Of a stretch of 13,367 bases of DNA, positions 1-7,002 are shown piece after piece (positions within the stretch are counted from its first letter, which is position 1; each line of letters begins with the position of its first letter). The stretch is from CAJWPI01 sp964571215 (lineage in GTDB: Bacteria > Pseudomonadota > Gammaproteobacteria > Magnimaribacterales > Magnimaribacteraceae). A model generated the notes under the pieces. The model worked only from the letters and a program-made list of their open reading frames with translations. It searched no databases and was not told where the DNA came from. The position numbers and the translations under genes were made by a program. Where the stretch lies: the NCBI GenBank assembly GCA_964571215.1, contig CAZMZZ010000041.1, positions 1-13,367 on the forward strand, written 5' to 3'.

Positions 1-551
1 GTTCTTATGCCCAGCATGATGACTCTGAAGAGTTTTATCCATTTAATCTTTATGCTTCAACCAAGGAAGCTTTTCAAAATATTCTGTACTTTTATCACTT
101 AGCTCATGGATTTTCTTGCTTAACTCTTAAACTTTATGACACTTATGGCCCCGGTGATACAAGAGGAAAATTAATTAATTTAATAACTGAATCTATACTT
201 GAAGGCTCAGATTTAAAATTATCAAAAGGAGATCAGCTGATAAATATTTCTCATGTAAATGATATCGTAAAGCACTTCCTTAAAGCTGAGGAATATTTGT
301 CAAGCTTAAGCAAACCATCATGGGAAGTCTTTTTCCTTGACGGAGAAAGCTTTACTGTTAAAGAGTTGGTCTTAAGATTAGAGAAAATTATAGGAAAGAA
401 GTTCCAGGGGCAACTAGGAGGAAGGCCTTATCGTAAGAGAGAAATAATGTCTCCAGTTAGACCCAAAAATAGCTTACCTTGGAAAGATGAATGCTCTAAA
501 ACCAGTATCAGAGAGGGAATAACTGAATTAATAAGCTTAAGGGATGAGTAA
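1..551 (+). CDS. NAD-dependent sugar epimerase/reductase, 3' part (5' end outside window)
   Basis: Open from the window edge; the first complete codon is at 3, giving 182 visible residues, so the N-terminal Rossmann GxxGxxG part is missing. The visible part has the catalytic YASTK (YxxxK) at the start, then LKLYDTYGPGDTRGKLI, a pattern of extended short-chain dehydrogenases of nucleotide-sugar pathways, then a substrate/dimer segment with ISHVNDIV and a C-terminal GGRPYRKRE block. This resembles 4-ketoreductases of the CDP-abequose/paratose synthase type, which would fit the CDP-glucose genes just downstream, but the exact product cannot be set from half a protein. The stop overlaps the next gene's ATG by 8 bp, so the two are probably translated together. 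Family assignment is firm; substrate is inferred from context. Confidence 0.85.
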   Translation, partial: SYAQHDDSEEFYPFNLYASTKEAFQNILYFYHLAHGFSCLTLKLYDTYGPGDTRGKLINLITESILEGSDLKLSKGDQLINISHVNDIVKHFLKAEEYLSSLSKPSWEVFFLDGESFTVKELVLRLEKIIGKKFQGQLGGRPYRKREIMSPVRPKNSLPWKDECSKTSIREGITELISLRDE

Positions 552-1506
552 ACCAATTCTTACTGTAGGTATACCTACATACAATAGACGAAAAGTAGTT
601 ACTTCATGCTTAGAGAATATAGAAAAAGATAGTTTATTAGAGAATTTAGAAATACTAGTAATTGATAATTTTTCTGTGGATGGAACATTCAAGTCTCTTT
701 TAAAGAAATTTAAACAAAAAAACCTTCGTATACTTCAAAATTGTGAAAATATTGGATTCTCTGGTAATACTTTAGAGTTAATAAGGCAGTGTGAAACGGA
801 TTATTTATTATGGAATCCTGATGAAGATAAAATAATTAAAAGTAATGTTGATCCCTTAATAGAATTTTTGAAAGAAAAAAAACCTAAGATGTTATGCCCA
901 CAATATTATTTAAATAATAAACTTTACCGAGGTAAACTTTCTTCTAATGTGATCGAACCGAAAGATTTATGGGAAGCTGCACCTCATTTACCAGGTTTAA
1001 TATTTCATGTTCCTTCTTGTAAAAGCTTTCTGGGTGAGTTTGATCAAATCAAGAAAGATTATCCAACTACTTATAGGTACTATCCCCAAATCTTTCTTCT
1101 ATCCAGATTAATTTTATTGGGAAATTGTTTTTATTGGGATAAACCGATAAATACGCAAAATCATGTTGTAAAAGATACTCATTCTTTGGATGATTCAGGA
1201 GTTGGTTATTTTGGTCTTGGAGTGAGATGGGTAATCCATAAAGAAATGGTTGATTTTCTTCAAAAGATTTCAAATAAAGAAAAAGATAACAAAAAGGCTA
1301 AAGCTCTCTATTTAGTTCAAAAAAAGAGACTATTTAAAGTCATTAGACAAGCTATAGAAACCGAGAGGCCCGAATTGCTTATTGATTTTGATAGAGGGTT
1401 TATTAATAGGATTTTTGGCCTTTTTTATTCTGCGCTAATAAATGTATTCTTAAATCCCATAAATTCTTTAAGAAAAATTCTTAGACTATTAAATATAAAA
1501 GAGTAG
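544..1506 (+). CDS. Family 2 glycosyltransferase
   Basis: 320 residues, starting at an ATG inside the end of the preceding gene. The N-terminus LTVGIPTYNRRKVV is the usual first beta strand of GT-A family 2 enzymes. It is followed by LVIDNFSVDGT (nucleotide-binding Asp) and, near residues 95-99, WNPDED, which stands where the DxD metal/NDP-sugar motif is expected. The C-terminal third is basic and ends in an amphipathic stretch rich in Phe, Leu and Ile that could touch the membrane; I see no clear transmembrane helix. It likely transfers one sugar, perhaps the CDP-dideoxyhexose made by the neighbouring genes, onto a lipid-linked polysaccharide precursor on the cytoplasmic face. Donor and acceptor are not readable from sequence. 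Confidence 0.88.
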   Translation: MSKPILTVGIPTYNRRKVVTSCLENIEKDSLLENLEILVIDNFSVDGTFKSLLKKFKQKNLRILQNCENIGFSGNTLELIRQCETDYLLWNPDEDKIIKSNVDPLIEFLKEKKPKMLCPQYYLNNKLYRGKLSSNVIEPKDLWEAAPHLPGLIFHVPSCKSFLGEFDQIKKDYPTTYRYYPQIFLLSRLILLGNCFYWDKPINTQNHVVKDTHSLDDSGVGYFGLGVRWVIHKEMVDFLQKISNKEKDNKKAKALYLVQKKRLFKVIRQAIETERPELLIDFDRGFINRIFGLFYSALINVFLNPINSLRKILRLLNIKE

Positions 1507-1510
1507 TAAT

Positions 1511-1548
1511 GAGGATTGCAATCGTCTTTAATCTCGGATTTAATCCTC
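1511..1548 (+). promoter_or_regulatory. Possible hairpin in rfbF leader
   Basis: GAGGATT at 1511-1517 is the exact reverse complement of AATCCTC at 1542-1548, leaving a 24-nt loop, and a T-rich run (TTTCTATTTTT) follows. The 7-bp stem is weak. It could be an attenuator-like element or chance. A 21-codon reading frame (ATG 1509 to TGA 1572-1574) spans it and overlaps the TTG start of rfbF, so a leader peptide coupled to rfbF is conceivable. Neither has other support. Confidence 0.22.
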
Positions 1549-1559
1549 TTTCTATTTTT

Positions 1560-1566
1560 AGGAGGT
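1560..1566 (+). promoter_or_regulatory. Strong ribosome binding site of rfbF
   Basis: AGGAGGT lies five bases upstream of TTG 1571 (counted from AGGAGG). It decides the start: a GTG at 1565 is in frame but lies inside the Shine-Dalgarno sequence, whereas TTG 1571 gives the family-typical N-terminus MKAVILAGG. Confidence 0.8.
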
Positions 1567-1570
1567 GCAT

Positions 1571-2341
1571 TTGAAAGCAGTTATTCTAGCTGGCGGGTAC
1601 GGTACGAGAATCAGCGAAGAAACCGATATCAGGCCAAAACCTATGATTGATTTAGGTGGAAAACCAGTTTTGTGGCATGTCCTAAAACTGTATTCTCACC
1701 ATAATATTAATGATTTTATTATTTGTTGTGGTTATAAGTCATACATAATCAAAGAGTATTTTGCTAACTACTTCCTTCATATGTCAGATGTTACCTTTGA
1801 TATGAAAGAAAATAATATGGAAGTTCATAATAAAAGAGCAGAACCATGGAGGATTACTCTAGTTGATACTGGAGAAAACAGTATGACTGGAGGAAGAATT
1901 AAGAGGATTTCAGAATATGTCAGGGACGAAGAGTCTTTTTTTCTGACCTATGGAGATGGATTATCAGATGTAGATATCTCTAAAACTCATAAATACCATC
2001 AGAAACATGGGAAATTAGCTACCATAACAGCCACTTATCCTCCAGGAAGGTTTGGAGCTCTCGACATAATAGAAGGGCAAGTTAGTGGTTTTAAGGAAAA
2101 ACCTAAAGGAGATGGAGGAAGAATTAATGCCGGCTTTTTTGTTCTGTCACCCAAAGTTATGGATTACATAGAAGGAGATAATACTGTGTGGGAACAAGAA
2201 CCTCTAATTAATCTATCTGCTGAAAATGAGCTTATGGCTTATGAGCATGATGGGTTCTTCCAACCTATGGATACACTAAGAGATAAAAATTTACTACAGT
2301 CTTTATGGCTTTCAAATAAAGCGCCTTGGAAAGTTTGGTAA
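1571..2341 (+). CDS. rfbF: Glucose-1-phosphate cytidylyltransferase
   Basis: Catalyses alpha-glucose-1-phosphate + CTP to CDP-glucose + pyrophosphate, the entry step to CDP-3,6-dideoxyhexoses. From TTG 1571 it is 256 residues, against about 257 for Salmonella RfbF, and it agrees with that family along its whole length. It has MKAVILAGGYGTR (nucleotide-binding G-rich loop), RPKPMIDLGGKPVLWH, DFIICCGYKSYIIKEYF, YGDGLSDVD (metal-binding Asp), ATYPPGRFGALD, FKEKPKGDGGRINAGFF and a C-terminal QPMDTLRDK. It sits 64 bp after the glycosyltransferase stop, behind a strong ribosome binding site. The product feeds directly into the dehydratase encoded next. No oddities; substrate specificity is well supported by the near-identical motif set. 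Confidence 0.96.
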   Translation: MKAVILAGGYGTRISEETDIRPKPMIDLGGKPVLWHVLKLYSHHNINDFIICCGYKSYIIKEYFANYFLHMSDVTFDMKENNMEVHNKRAEPWRITLVDTGENSMTGGRIKRISEYVRDEESFFLTYGDGLSDVDISKTHKYHQKHGKLATITATYPPGRFGALDIIEGQVSGFKEKPKGDGGRINAGFFVLSPKVMDYIEGDNTVWEQEPLINLSAENELMAYEHDGFFQPMDTLRDKNLLQSLWLSNKAPWKVW

Positions 2342-2374
2342 CTTTATTTAATACTCTTTTCCTATTTAAAGTCG

Positions 2375-3445
2375 ATGTCTCAAAATAAGAAATTTTGGAA
2401 AAATAAAAAAGTTTTTTTAACTGGTCATACCGGATTTAAGGGGGGTTGGCTAAGCGTTTTCTTAAATCATCTAGGAGCAAAAGTCCTCGGTTTCTCTTTA
2501 GAAGCTCTACCACAAAGTTACTTTAATCAAGTAAATTTAGAGCCTGGTCTTAAGCATCATGAAGGTGACATTAGGGATTTATCTGGACTTGTTAAAGCTG
2601 AAAGGAGTTTTAAACCAGATATATTAATCCATATGGCTGCCCAGCCTCTTGTCATAGCATCATATAAAGATCCTATAACTACTTTTTCAACGAATATTAT
2701 GGGTACTGTCAATGTCTTAGAGCTAATTAGGATGAGTTCATCTATTAGGAGTGGAGTAATCATTACTACAGATAAGTGTTACGAGAATAAAAATCTTTCT
2801 AGAGGCTACAAAGAAGATGACCCGATGGGTGGTCATGATCCCTATAGTAGTAGTAAAGGGAGTGCAGAGTTGATAATTAGTTCTTATCAAAGATCTTTCT
2901 TTAGTAAAGATCAGTATAAAAAAGGTTCTGCTTCAGTGGCCTCAGTTAGAGCCGGTAATGTTATAGGTGGAGGTGATTGGGCGGAAGATAGACTTATCCC
3001 AGATTTGTTAAGATCAATTGATACAAAAGATGAGGTCAAAATAAGAAACCCAGACGCAACGAGGCCATGGCAACATGTTTTGGAACCCTTATCAGGTTAT
3101 CTAATGGTTGCGGAGAAGCTATATAAAGAAGGTCCATCAGGATCTGATTGTTGGAATTTTGGTCCCAAACAAATTGACATAGTAACTGTCTCTCAAGTGG
3201 CAGATATGTTCTGTAAAGCCTGGGGTGATAAATTATCTTGGCATGGGGATTCAAGGTCTTCCTATCACGAGGCACACAATCTTAGTCTTGATATAACCAA
3301 GGCCAAGAAGATGCTTGGCTGGAGCCCTAAGTGGTCAGTGTCTTATGCTATAGATAAGACTGTTGAATGGCATAAAGCTCAAATGTCTAGTAAAAATATG
3401 CTTGAGATGTCCGTCAACCAAATTAAAGAATTTTTGAAAGATTAA
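2375..3445 (+). CDS. rfbG: CDP-glucose 4,6-dehydratase
   Basis: Converts CDP-D-glucose to CDP-4-keto-6-deoxy-D-glucose with a tightly bound NAD. 356 residues, close to the family norm of about 359. The coenzyme loop GHTGFKGGW (residues 17-25) is the hallmark of RfbG as opposed to dTDP- or GDP-sugar dehydratases. The active-site triad Thr132-Asp133-Lys134 (TTDKCYEN) and Tyr157/Lys161 (DPYSSSKG) are intact. SVRAGNVIGGGDW, RPWQHVLEPLSGY and a C-terminal LGWSPKW complete the match. It begins 33 bp after rfbF; I see no clear Shine-Dalgarno sequence in that gap. With rfbF it commits carbon to CDP-deoxysugars, and the product is the substrate expected for the PLP enzyme downstream. Confidence 0.96.
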   Translation: MSQNKKFWKNKKVFLTGHTGFKGGWLSVFLNHLGAKVLGFSLEALPQSYFNQVNLEPGLKHHEGDIRDLSGLVKAERSFKPDILIHMAAQPLVIASYKDPITTFSTNIMGTVNVLELIRMSSSIRSGVIITTDKCYENKNLSRGYKEDDPMGGHDPYSSSKGSAELIISSYQRSFFSKDQYKKGSASVASVRAGNVIGGGDWAEDRLIPDLLRSIDTKDEVKIRNPDATRPWQHVLEPLSGYLMVAEKLYKEGPSGSDCWNFGPKQIDIVTVSQVADMFCKAWGDKLSWHGDSRSSYHEAHNLSLDITKAKKMLGWSPKWSVSYAIDKTVEWHKAQMSSKNMLEMSVNQIKEFLKD

Positions 3446-3537
3446 TGTATCAAGCCTAAGTTAAGAGTTAATCTTTGATCTTTTAGAAGAAAGTAATTTT
3501 AGTTAGTTTAGAATAAGTCCAAAAAAATACTTTGAAT

Positions 3538-4746
3538 ATGAAAAAAGAACAATTTCCTAGAGTTCCTTATGGTTCAACCGTTCACGGTGAAGAAGAGATA
3601 AATGCGATAGTAGAAGTTTTAAAAAGCTCTACTCAGATGGGAACAAAAGTTAACTTATTCGAAGAAAGAATTGCAAAATTGTTTGTTAAGGATTTTGGTT
3701 TAATGACAAATTCTGGCACTTCTGCTCTCTATATAGCTTTTGAAAGTCTAGGTTTAGAAGAAGATTCAGAAGTTATCACCCCAGCATTAACCTTTGCAAC
3801 AACTGTAGCAAGTCTTGTTAAAAATGGACTTATGCCTTCATTCGTTGATGTTAAGCAAAATACGTATTGTATAGATGAAGGTTTAATTGAGAAATCTATA
3901 ACAAATAAGACCAAAGCAATTTTAGCACCTGATTTATTAGGAAATTTGTGCGACTGGGAAGAAATTAGGAGGATAGCTGACAAATATAACCTTCTAGTTT
4001 TACATGACTCTGCAGACACTCTTGGAGCTACTCTGAATGGTGAATATCCTGGTAAATATACTGATCTTTCTATAACCAGTTTTTACGGATCACATATCAT
4101 AAATGGAGCAGGCAATGGAGGTATGCTTTGTACTTCAGATCCAGAAATCTTAAGAAAAGGAAAGCTATTGAGATCTTGGGGAAGGGCTTCTTCAGTATTT
4201 CAAGATAGTGAGTCAATTGAAGACAGGTTTAATGTTAATCTCGAAGGTATCCAATATGATGCCAAATTTGTTTTTGAAGAACTTGGTTATCAGTTAGAAC
4301 CATCTGAGATAAGTGCAGCATTTGGATTAGTTCAACTTGATAAACTTCAAACCAACCTTGATCTAAGAAGGAAATTTTTTGACCTTCATACTCAATTTTT
4401 TTCAAATTATGAAGACTTCGTGATTCTTCCAAGAGAGACTTCAGGTTCATATACAGGGTGGCTTGCTTACCCTTTAATAGTAAGAGAAGGAATCAAATTT
4501 ACAAGGACTGAACTACAAATATTTTTAGAAGAAAGAAATATACAAACGAGAGTGATATTTACTGGTAATATTCTAAGACAGCCTGGTTTTAAACTAATTA
4601 AGTGTGTTGGTAGGGCAGATGACTTTCAAAATAGTGATTTAGTTATGAAGGGCGGAATATTGCTTGCTTGCCATCATGGACTTAATGAAGATTTAATAAA
4701 TCACATACATTCAAGCTTTGAAATATTTATAAATAAATATACCTAA
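3538..4746 (+). CDS. PLP-dependent 3-dehydratase, RfbH/ColD type, lacking Fe-S cysteines
   Basis: DegT/DnrJ/EryC1 fold, 402 residues from ATG 3538 (an in-frame TTG at 3532 is the alternative; neither has a clear ribosome site). Asp157 in LHDSAD should hold the PLP pyridine nitrogen. In SFYGSHIINGAGNGG the residue at the usual Schiff-base lysine position is His186, and no lysine is nearby. This His swap is known from sugar 3-dehydratases: E1 (RfbH/DdhC) and ColD. RfbH carries four cysteines for a [2Fe-2S] centre after RDWGRD; here the equivalent stretch reads RSWGRASSVFQDSE, with no cysteines. The late TGNILRQPGF and ACHHGLN look RfbH-like. It probably removes the C3 hydroxyl of CDP-4-keto-6-deoxyglucose, perhaps by the ColD glutamate/PMP route; no E3-type reductase gene is in the window. 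The 92-bp gap upstream (3446-3537) holds a TAGAAT at 3509 but no matching -35 box, so no promoter is called. Confidence 0.85.
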   Translation: MKKEQFPRVPYGSTVHGEEEINAIVEVLKSSTQMGTKVNLFEERIAKLFVKDFGLMTNSGTSALYIAFESLGLEEDSEVITPALTFATTVASLVKNGLMPSFVDVKQNTYCIDEGLIEKSITNKTKAILAPDLLGNLCDWEEIRRIADKYNLLVLHDSADTLGATLNGEYPGKYTDLSITSFYGSHIINGAGNGGMLCTSDPEILRKGKLLRSWGRASSVFQDSESIEDRFNVNLEGIQYDAKFVFEELGYQLEPSEISAAFGLVQLDKLQTNLDLRRKFFDLHTQFFSNYEDFVILPRETSGSYTGWLAYPLIVREGIKFTRTELQIFLEERNIQTRVIFTGNILRQPGFKLIKCVGRADDFQNSDLVMKGGILLACHHGLNEDLINHIHSSFEIFINKYT

Positions 4747-4759
4747 TTCTGATCTTTTT

Positions 4760-4839
4760 TGCACTCCTGAATTCTAGATAATAAAAAATCTTGTTTATTT
4801 ACATTACGTAGCACTATAATGCACTCCTGTAGCACTCCC
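4760..4839. repeat. Cluster of short direct repeats (TGCACTCCTG / GTAGCACT)
   Basis: TGCACTCCTG occurs exactly twice, at 4760-4769 and 4820-4829 (60 bp apart). GTAGCACT occurs at 4808-4815 and 4829-4836 (21 bp apart), the second continuing as GTAGCACTCCC. The shared core GCACTCC is present three times (4761, 4821, 4832). The repeats surround a promoter and lie directly before a reading frame that begins with an integrase arm-binding domain. Such domains bind short direct repeats near attachment sites, so these may be old arm-type sites or operators. The repeats are plain in the sequence; the role is inference. Confidence 0.7.
4791..4820 (+). promoter_or_regulatory. Sigma70-type promoter for the aldehyde dehydrogenase block
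   Basis: A perfect -10 box TATAAT at 4815-4820 is preceded, with an 18-bp spacer, by TTGTTT at 4791-4796 as a partial -35 box. Transcription would start near 4827 and leave a leader of about 25 nt before ATG 4853. The -10 box lies between copies of the GCACT repeats, so anything bound to those repeats would be placed to block or modulate initiation. It falls in the largest gap of the window (106 bp), where the operon may be divided in two. Confidence 0.5.
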
Positions 4840-4852
4840 AATTGATTGTATT

Positions 4853-5980
4853 ATGACTAAATGGACAAAAACATATATTGAAAGTTTAAATCCTAAAGAA
4901 AAGAGATACACGGAACAACAAGATAATTTAATTATCAGAGTCCAGCCTACAGGAAGTAAATCTTGGTTTGCATATATGGGTAGAGGGAAGCCAAGATACC
5001 TTGGTAAATTTCCTGACCTTTCTTTACTTGAGGCGAAAAAACTACTTAAAAAAGCAAAAAGTTCAGGTCCTGTGTTGCAAAGATTAGGTGAAAATAAAAT
5101 TAAAACAGACAAATTACCCCTTTTTCGTGTTGCAGTCCTTGGATCTGGGAACATAGGAACAGATCTTTTAGTAAAGATTCAAAGATCAAAGTATTTAAAA
5201 TGCGTTGCCTTTATAGGAAGAACTATTGGTTCTCAGGGAATGAATAAAGCTATTAGTTTAGGTATTAACTGTTCTGATAAAAGCGTAAGTTATATAGAGG
5301 AGCATGCAGAAGAGATAGATTTAGTCTTCGATGCTACTTCTGCTAAGGACCATCAAGCTCATGCACCCATTTTCTTGAAGCTTGGAATAAAAACAATAGA
5401 TTTAACTCCTGCAAAAGTAGGAAAAATGTCTGTTCCTGCTGTAAACCTAGAAGAATGTCTAAATGAAATGAATATAAATATGGTTACTTGTGGAGGGCAG
5501 GCTTCTATTCCAATTGCTAATGCAATAGGTAAAACTCAAAAAAATGTTGAATATATAGAGGTTGTTTCTAGTATAGCTTCTAAAAGTGCTGGTCCAGCAA
5601 CAAGACTGAATCTTGATGAATACATATCTACTACTGAAGAAGGTCTAAAAAATTTTTCGGGTGTTAAGAAAGCAAAAGCTATCTTAAATCTTAATCCAGC
5701 TATCCCCTGCATCAATATGCAGACAACCATTTTTGCTAAAACAAAAGAAGCAGACATAAATGCCTTAAATGATGTAATTTTTCCTTTAGTTAAAAGAATT
5801 AAAAAATATGTCCCAGGTTTCGAACTACTAGTAGAACCTCTATTTGAAAATGGAAGGATTGTTACTATGGTTAAAGTAGAAGGTTTAGGCGACTATCTGC
5901 CTGAGTACGCCGGTAATCTAGATATAATAAATTGCGCTGCTATTGCCATGGCAGAAGAATATGCAAAATTAAATTTATAA
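4853..5980 (+). CDS. Integrase arm domain fused to acylating acetaldehyde dehydrogenase
   Basis: 375 residues made of two unrelated parts in one frame. Residues 5-70 match the arm DNA-binding domain (DUF4102 type) found at the N-terminus of P4-like tyrosine integrases: SLNPKEKRYTE, RVQPTGSKSWF, YLGKFPDLSLLEAKK. The integrase core-binding and catalytic domains are absent. After a linker (about 71-90) comes a complete DmpF/MhpF-type dehydrogenase, which interconverts acetaldehyde, CoA and NAD+ with acetyl-CoA and NADH. It shows NAD loop GSGNIGTD (97-104), FDATSA, IDLTPAKVGK, catalytic Cys213 in MVTCGGQ, SIASKSAGP and LPEYAGNLDI near the end. Homologues normally begin just before the NAD loop, so the first 80 or so residues are extra. 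A GTG (5072) or TTG (5075) could start a normal-length enzyme, but both lack a good ribosome site. The stop overlaps the aldolase ATG (TAATG), matching the usual DmpF-DmpG pairing. Confidence 0.85.
   Translation: MTKWTKTYIESLNPKEKRYTEQQDNLIIRVQPTGSKSWFAYMGRGKPRYLGKFPDLSLLEAKKLLKKAKSSGPVLQRLGENKIKTDKLPLFRVAVLGSGNIGTDLLVKIQRSKYLKCVAFIGRTIGSQGMNKAISLGINCSDKSVSYIEEHAEEIDLVFDATSAKDHQAHAPIFLKLGIKTIDLTPAKVGKMSVPAVNLEECLNEMNINMVTCGGQASIPIANAIGKTQKNVEYIEVVSSIASKSAGPATRLNLDEYISTTEEGLKNFSGVKKAKAILNLNPAIPCINMQTTIFAKTKEADINALNDVIFPLVKRIKKYVPGFELLVEPLFENGRIVTMVKVEGLGDYLPEYAGNLDIINCAAIAMAEEYAKLNL
4865..5062 (+). mobile_element. Remnant of a P4-type tyrosine integrase (arm-binding domain only)
   Basis: This is the segment encoding residues 5-70 of the fusion above. 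It carries the full set of arm-domain landmarks (PKEKRY, then a beta hairpin with QPTGSKSW, then LGKFPDLSLLEA leading into a basic helix). No core-binding segment and no R-H-R-Y catalytic residues follow, here or elsewhere in the window. It is therefore either a scar of an integrated element whose integrase was truncated by recombination, or a DNA-binding domain that has been kept. No matching element end was found downstream within the window. Confidence 0.75.
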
Positions 5981-7002
5981 TGGAAAAGAAACAAAAAAAG
6001 GTACTTATTAGCGATCCTACCTTACGAGACGGGAATCATGCTGTGTCTCATGAATTGAGTTCAGATCAAATAATTGCATATTGTAGAGCTGCAGATGCAG
6101 CGGGAATCCCTATAGTTGAAGTTGGTCATGGAAACGGATTAGGAGCTTCTTCGATGAATGTTGGAGAAGCAAAAATTAGTGATAAAGAAATGCTTACAGT
6201 TTCGAGAAAAGAGTTAAAAAAATCTAAGTTAGGAATACATTTAATTCCGGGATTTGGAACTATTGAAAGAGATTTGAAGCCGGCAATAGATTGCGGTGTC
6301 GATGTATTTAGAATTGCTTCTCATTGTAGTGAAGCTGATTTAACAGATAGACACATTAGGTTTTGTTCAGATGAAGGTAAGACTGTATTCGGAGTTTTAA
6401 TGATGAGTCACATGGAGGATAAAGAGCGTTTATCCGAAGAAGCAAGAAAAATGCAAGATTATGGAGCAGAAGCTGTTGTGTTAATGGATTCTTCTGGAAA
6501 CTATTTGCCATTTGATGTTTCTGAGAAGGTGTCTTACTTGATAGACAATCTACAAATTTCCGTGGGATTTCATGCCCATAATAATTTGGGGATGGGTATA
6601 GCTAATTCAATTGCAGCAGTAGAAGCTGGGGCAGCAATAGTTGATGGTTGTGCAAGAGGATTTGGTGCGGGAGCAGGAAATGCCCAATTAGAAGTTTTAG
6701 TCGCAGTACTAGAAAGAATGGGATACCAGACAGGAATTGATTTGTACAAGTTATTAGATGCTAGTGATATTGCAGAAGATTTCTTAATGGAAATAATGCC
6801 TACAATAAATTCTATAAGTCTTGTGAGCGGTCTTTCAGGAGTGTTTTCTGGTTTCTTGAAACATGTTAATAGAGCTGCCAAGGAATTTTCTGTTGATCCA
6901 AGAGATCTATTCTTCAAGTTAGGTGAAAGGAAAGTGGTTGCAGGTCAAGAGGATATAATTATCGAAGTAGCAAAAATACTTTCTAAGGAAACAAGAAATT
7001 GA
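5980..7002 (+). CDS. 4-hydroxy-2-oxovalerate aldolase family protein
   Basis: 340 residues from ATG 5980, whose A is the last base of the previous stop (TAATG coupling); an upstream in-frame extension to 5932 would overlap the dehydrogenase and lacks family similarity. HMGL-like TIM barrel, DmpG/MhpE type: metal-dependent retro-aldol cleavage of 4-hydroxy-2-oxoacids to pyruvate plus an aldehyde, or the reverse. DPTLRDGNHAVSH supplies catalytic Arg16, metal ligand Asp17 and His20. EVGHGNGL and GFHAHNNLG (metal ligands His198, His200) follow, then GCARGFGAGAGN. The length includes the C-terminal domain that in DmpG docks to the dehydrogenase and channels aldehyde, so a complex with the preceding gene product is expected. 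In catabolic operons this pair ends aromatic degradation; here no catabolic genes are near and the setting is sugar synthesis, so the physiological substrate is open. Confidence 0.88.
   Translation: MEKKQKKVLISDPTLRDGNHAVSHELSSDQIIAYCRAADAAGIPIVEVGHGNGLGASSMNVGEAKISDKEMLTVSRKELKKSKLGIHLIPGFGTIERDLKPAIDCGVDVFRIASHCSEADLTDRHIRFCSDEGKTVFGVLMMSHMEDKERLSEEARKMQDYGAEAVVLMDSSGNYLPFDVSEKVSYLIDNLQISVGFHAHNNLGMGIANSIAAVEAGAAIVDGCARGFGAGAGNAQLEVLVAVLERMGYQTGIDLYKLLDASDIAEDFLMEIMPTINSISLVSGLSGVFSGFLKHVNRAAKEFSVDPRDLFFKLGERKVVAGQEDIIIEVAKILSKETRN

Noticed and set aside
297..551. A separate 84-residue gene from TTG 297
   Set aside because: The frame is open back to the window edge and carries the conserved SDR YxxxK region upstream, so this is the tail of a longer truncated gene.
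3446..3537. Promoter in the gap before the 3-dehydratase
   Set aside because: TAGAAT (3509) and TTGATC (3475) are 28 bp apart, too far for a sigma70 promoter; no better pair found.
4741..4800. Rho-independent terminator after the 3-dehydratase gene
   Set aside because: There is a T-run at 4755-4760 and a 4-bp AGAT/ATCT pairing, but no GC-rich stem before a T-run.
4747..4852. tRNA gene or CRISPR array at the repeat cluster
   Set aside because: No cloverleaf can be drawn and the repeats are 8-11 bp with irregular spacing, too short and too few for CRISPR.
4804..5154. 116-codon minus-strand frame opposite the integrase-domain fusion
   Set aside because: It mirrors the coding strand of a clearly recognisable protein, shows no domain of its own and would overlap the repeats; antisense shadow.
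5932..5979. N-terminal extension of the aldolase from an upstream start
   Set aside because: ATG 5980 gives the family-typical start and the TAATG overlap; the extra 16 residues are an out-of-frame reading of the conserved dehydrogenase C-terminus.
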